Source: Nilaparvata lugens
Lineage: Eukaryota; Arthropoda; Insecta; Hemiptera; Delphacidae
Length of the DNA stretch: 64,000 nucleotides
Direction of reading: 5' to 3'
Assembly: GCF_014356525.2 (NCBI RefSeq)
Contig: NC_052511.1
Span: 51,582,068-51,646,067 of the forward strand
The translations under genes and the position numbers were made by a program. This document shows, piece after piece, positions 63,725 to 64,000 of the stretch (within the stretch, counting starts at the first letter, position 1; each line of letters starts with the position of its first letter). The notes below the pieces were generated by a model, which saw only the letters and a program-made list of their open reading frames with translations, made no database searches and was not told the DNA's origin.

Positions 63725-64000
63725 TCACCTTATAACTAGGTGATATCATAACAATGAAGAAAAAAAAAGATAATTATCTGTGTCTCATGTAAGATTCTAA
63801 TTTATTGATGTATGCATGCAACTCCTCTCTAATTGCATAAGCTCCGATCCTCACTCTTTACCCCCTTGTTAACTGATTGAGGCTACATCAAAGGTGAATA
63901 GCGTAGTCCATGACATGTGTTCAATCTACAAGAAATTAAATCAATTGTCGAACCCGTCATAAGCTGTTCCAGACAGGTAAGCAGGAAACCATGCTTTGTT
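63725..64000. other. unassigned DNA
   Basis: No gene recognised up to the window end. Confidence 0.3.

Overview
The window is nuclear DNA of an animal, most likely an insect. The evidence is a spliced alpha-tubulin gene with GT-AG introns, several classes of eukaryotic transposon and AT-rich unique DNA. The crowded MITE/foldback landscape and very large polypurine/polypyrimidine arrays suggest a hemipteran such as a planthopper, but that is an impression and nothing here proves it. There is no bacterial operon, CRISPR array or viral genome.

One intact protein-coding gene is visible: a divergent alpha-tubulin on the minus strand, from its start codon at 58421 to its stop at 44011. It has seven coding exons and six introns. 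The first intron follows the ATG directly, and the conceptual protein is 449 residues. The GTP-binding signatures are kept, but the acidic tail and terminal tyrosine are missing and the Lys40 loop is changed. About 90% of the gene is intron, filled with nested mobile elements and tandem duplications. In three places the edge of a coding exon, with its splice site, has been copied into the neighbouring intron (exons 3, 5 and 7). The exon 5 donor sequence is also part of an intronic GACCTTGA minisatellite. I judge this the most interesting structure in the window.

Other coding material is debris. A 5'-truncated, stop-interrupted non-LTR retrotransposon lies at about 27.56-29.62 kb. There is a LINE C-terminus at 36.6 kb, a LINE tail with a coding piece at 49.0 kb, and a Tigger/pogo transposase C-terminus inside a TA-flanked element at 59.77-60.75 kb.

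Layout. 0.9-7.9 kb: a TA-flanked MITE family, including a 2.3 kb copy swollen by eight 245 bp tandem units, then a second satellite of ~97 bp units. 1.3-3.1, 8.0-9.2, 12.2-14.3, 16.9-17.5, 20.6-22.0, 25.3-27.2 and 32.4-34.3 kb: purine- or pyrimidine-rich tracts, several of which prove to be degenerate tandem arrays. 15.4-25.0 kb: foldback elements, a tRNA-derived SINE and a nested hAT-like element with an 8 bp target duplication. 31-42 kb: interspersed repeats and LINE tails. 44-58.4 kb: the tubulin gene. 59-64 kb: Tigger remnant, a complete non-autonomous Helitron and LINE tails. Three interspersed families recur and are named here for convenience. Family P has ends rich in ACTTTCCTTGCC. Family Q starts TTGACCGAGCG and ends at CTACTAG. 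Family T is a foldback with CCATGGTATAGG arms. Each has three copies, at least one of them in a tubulin intron.
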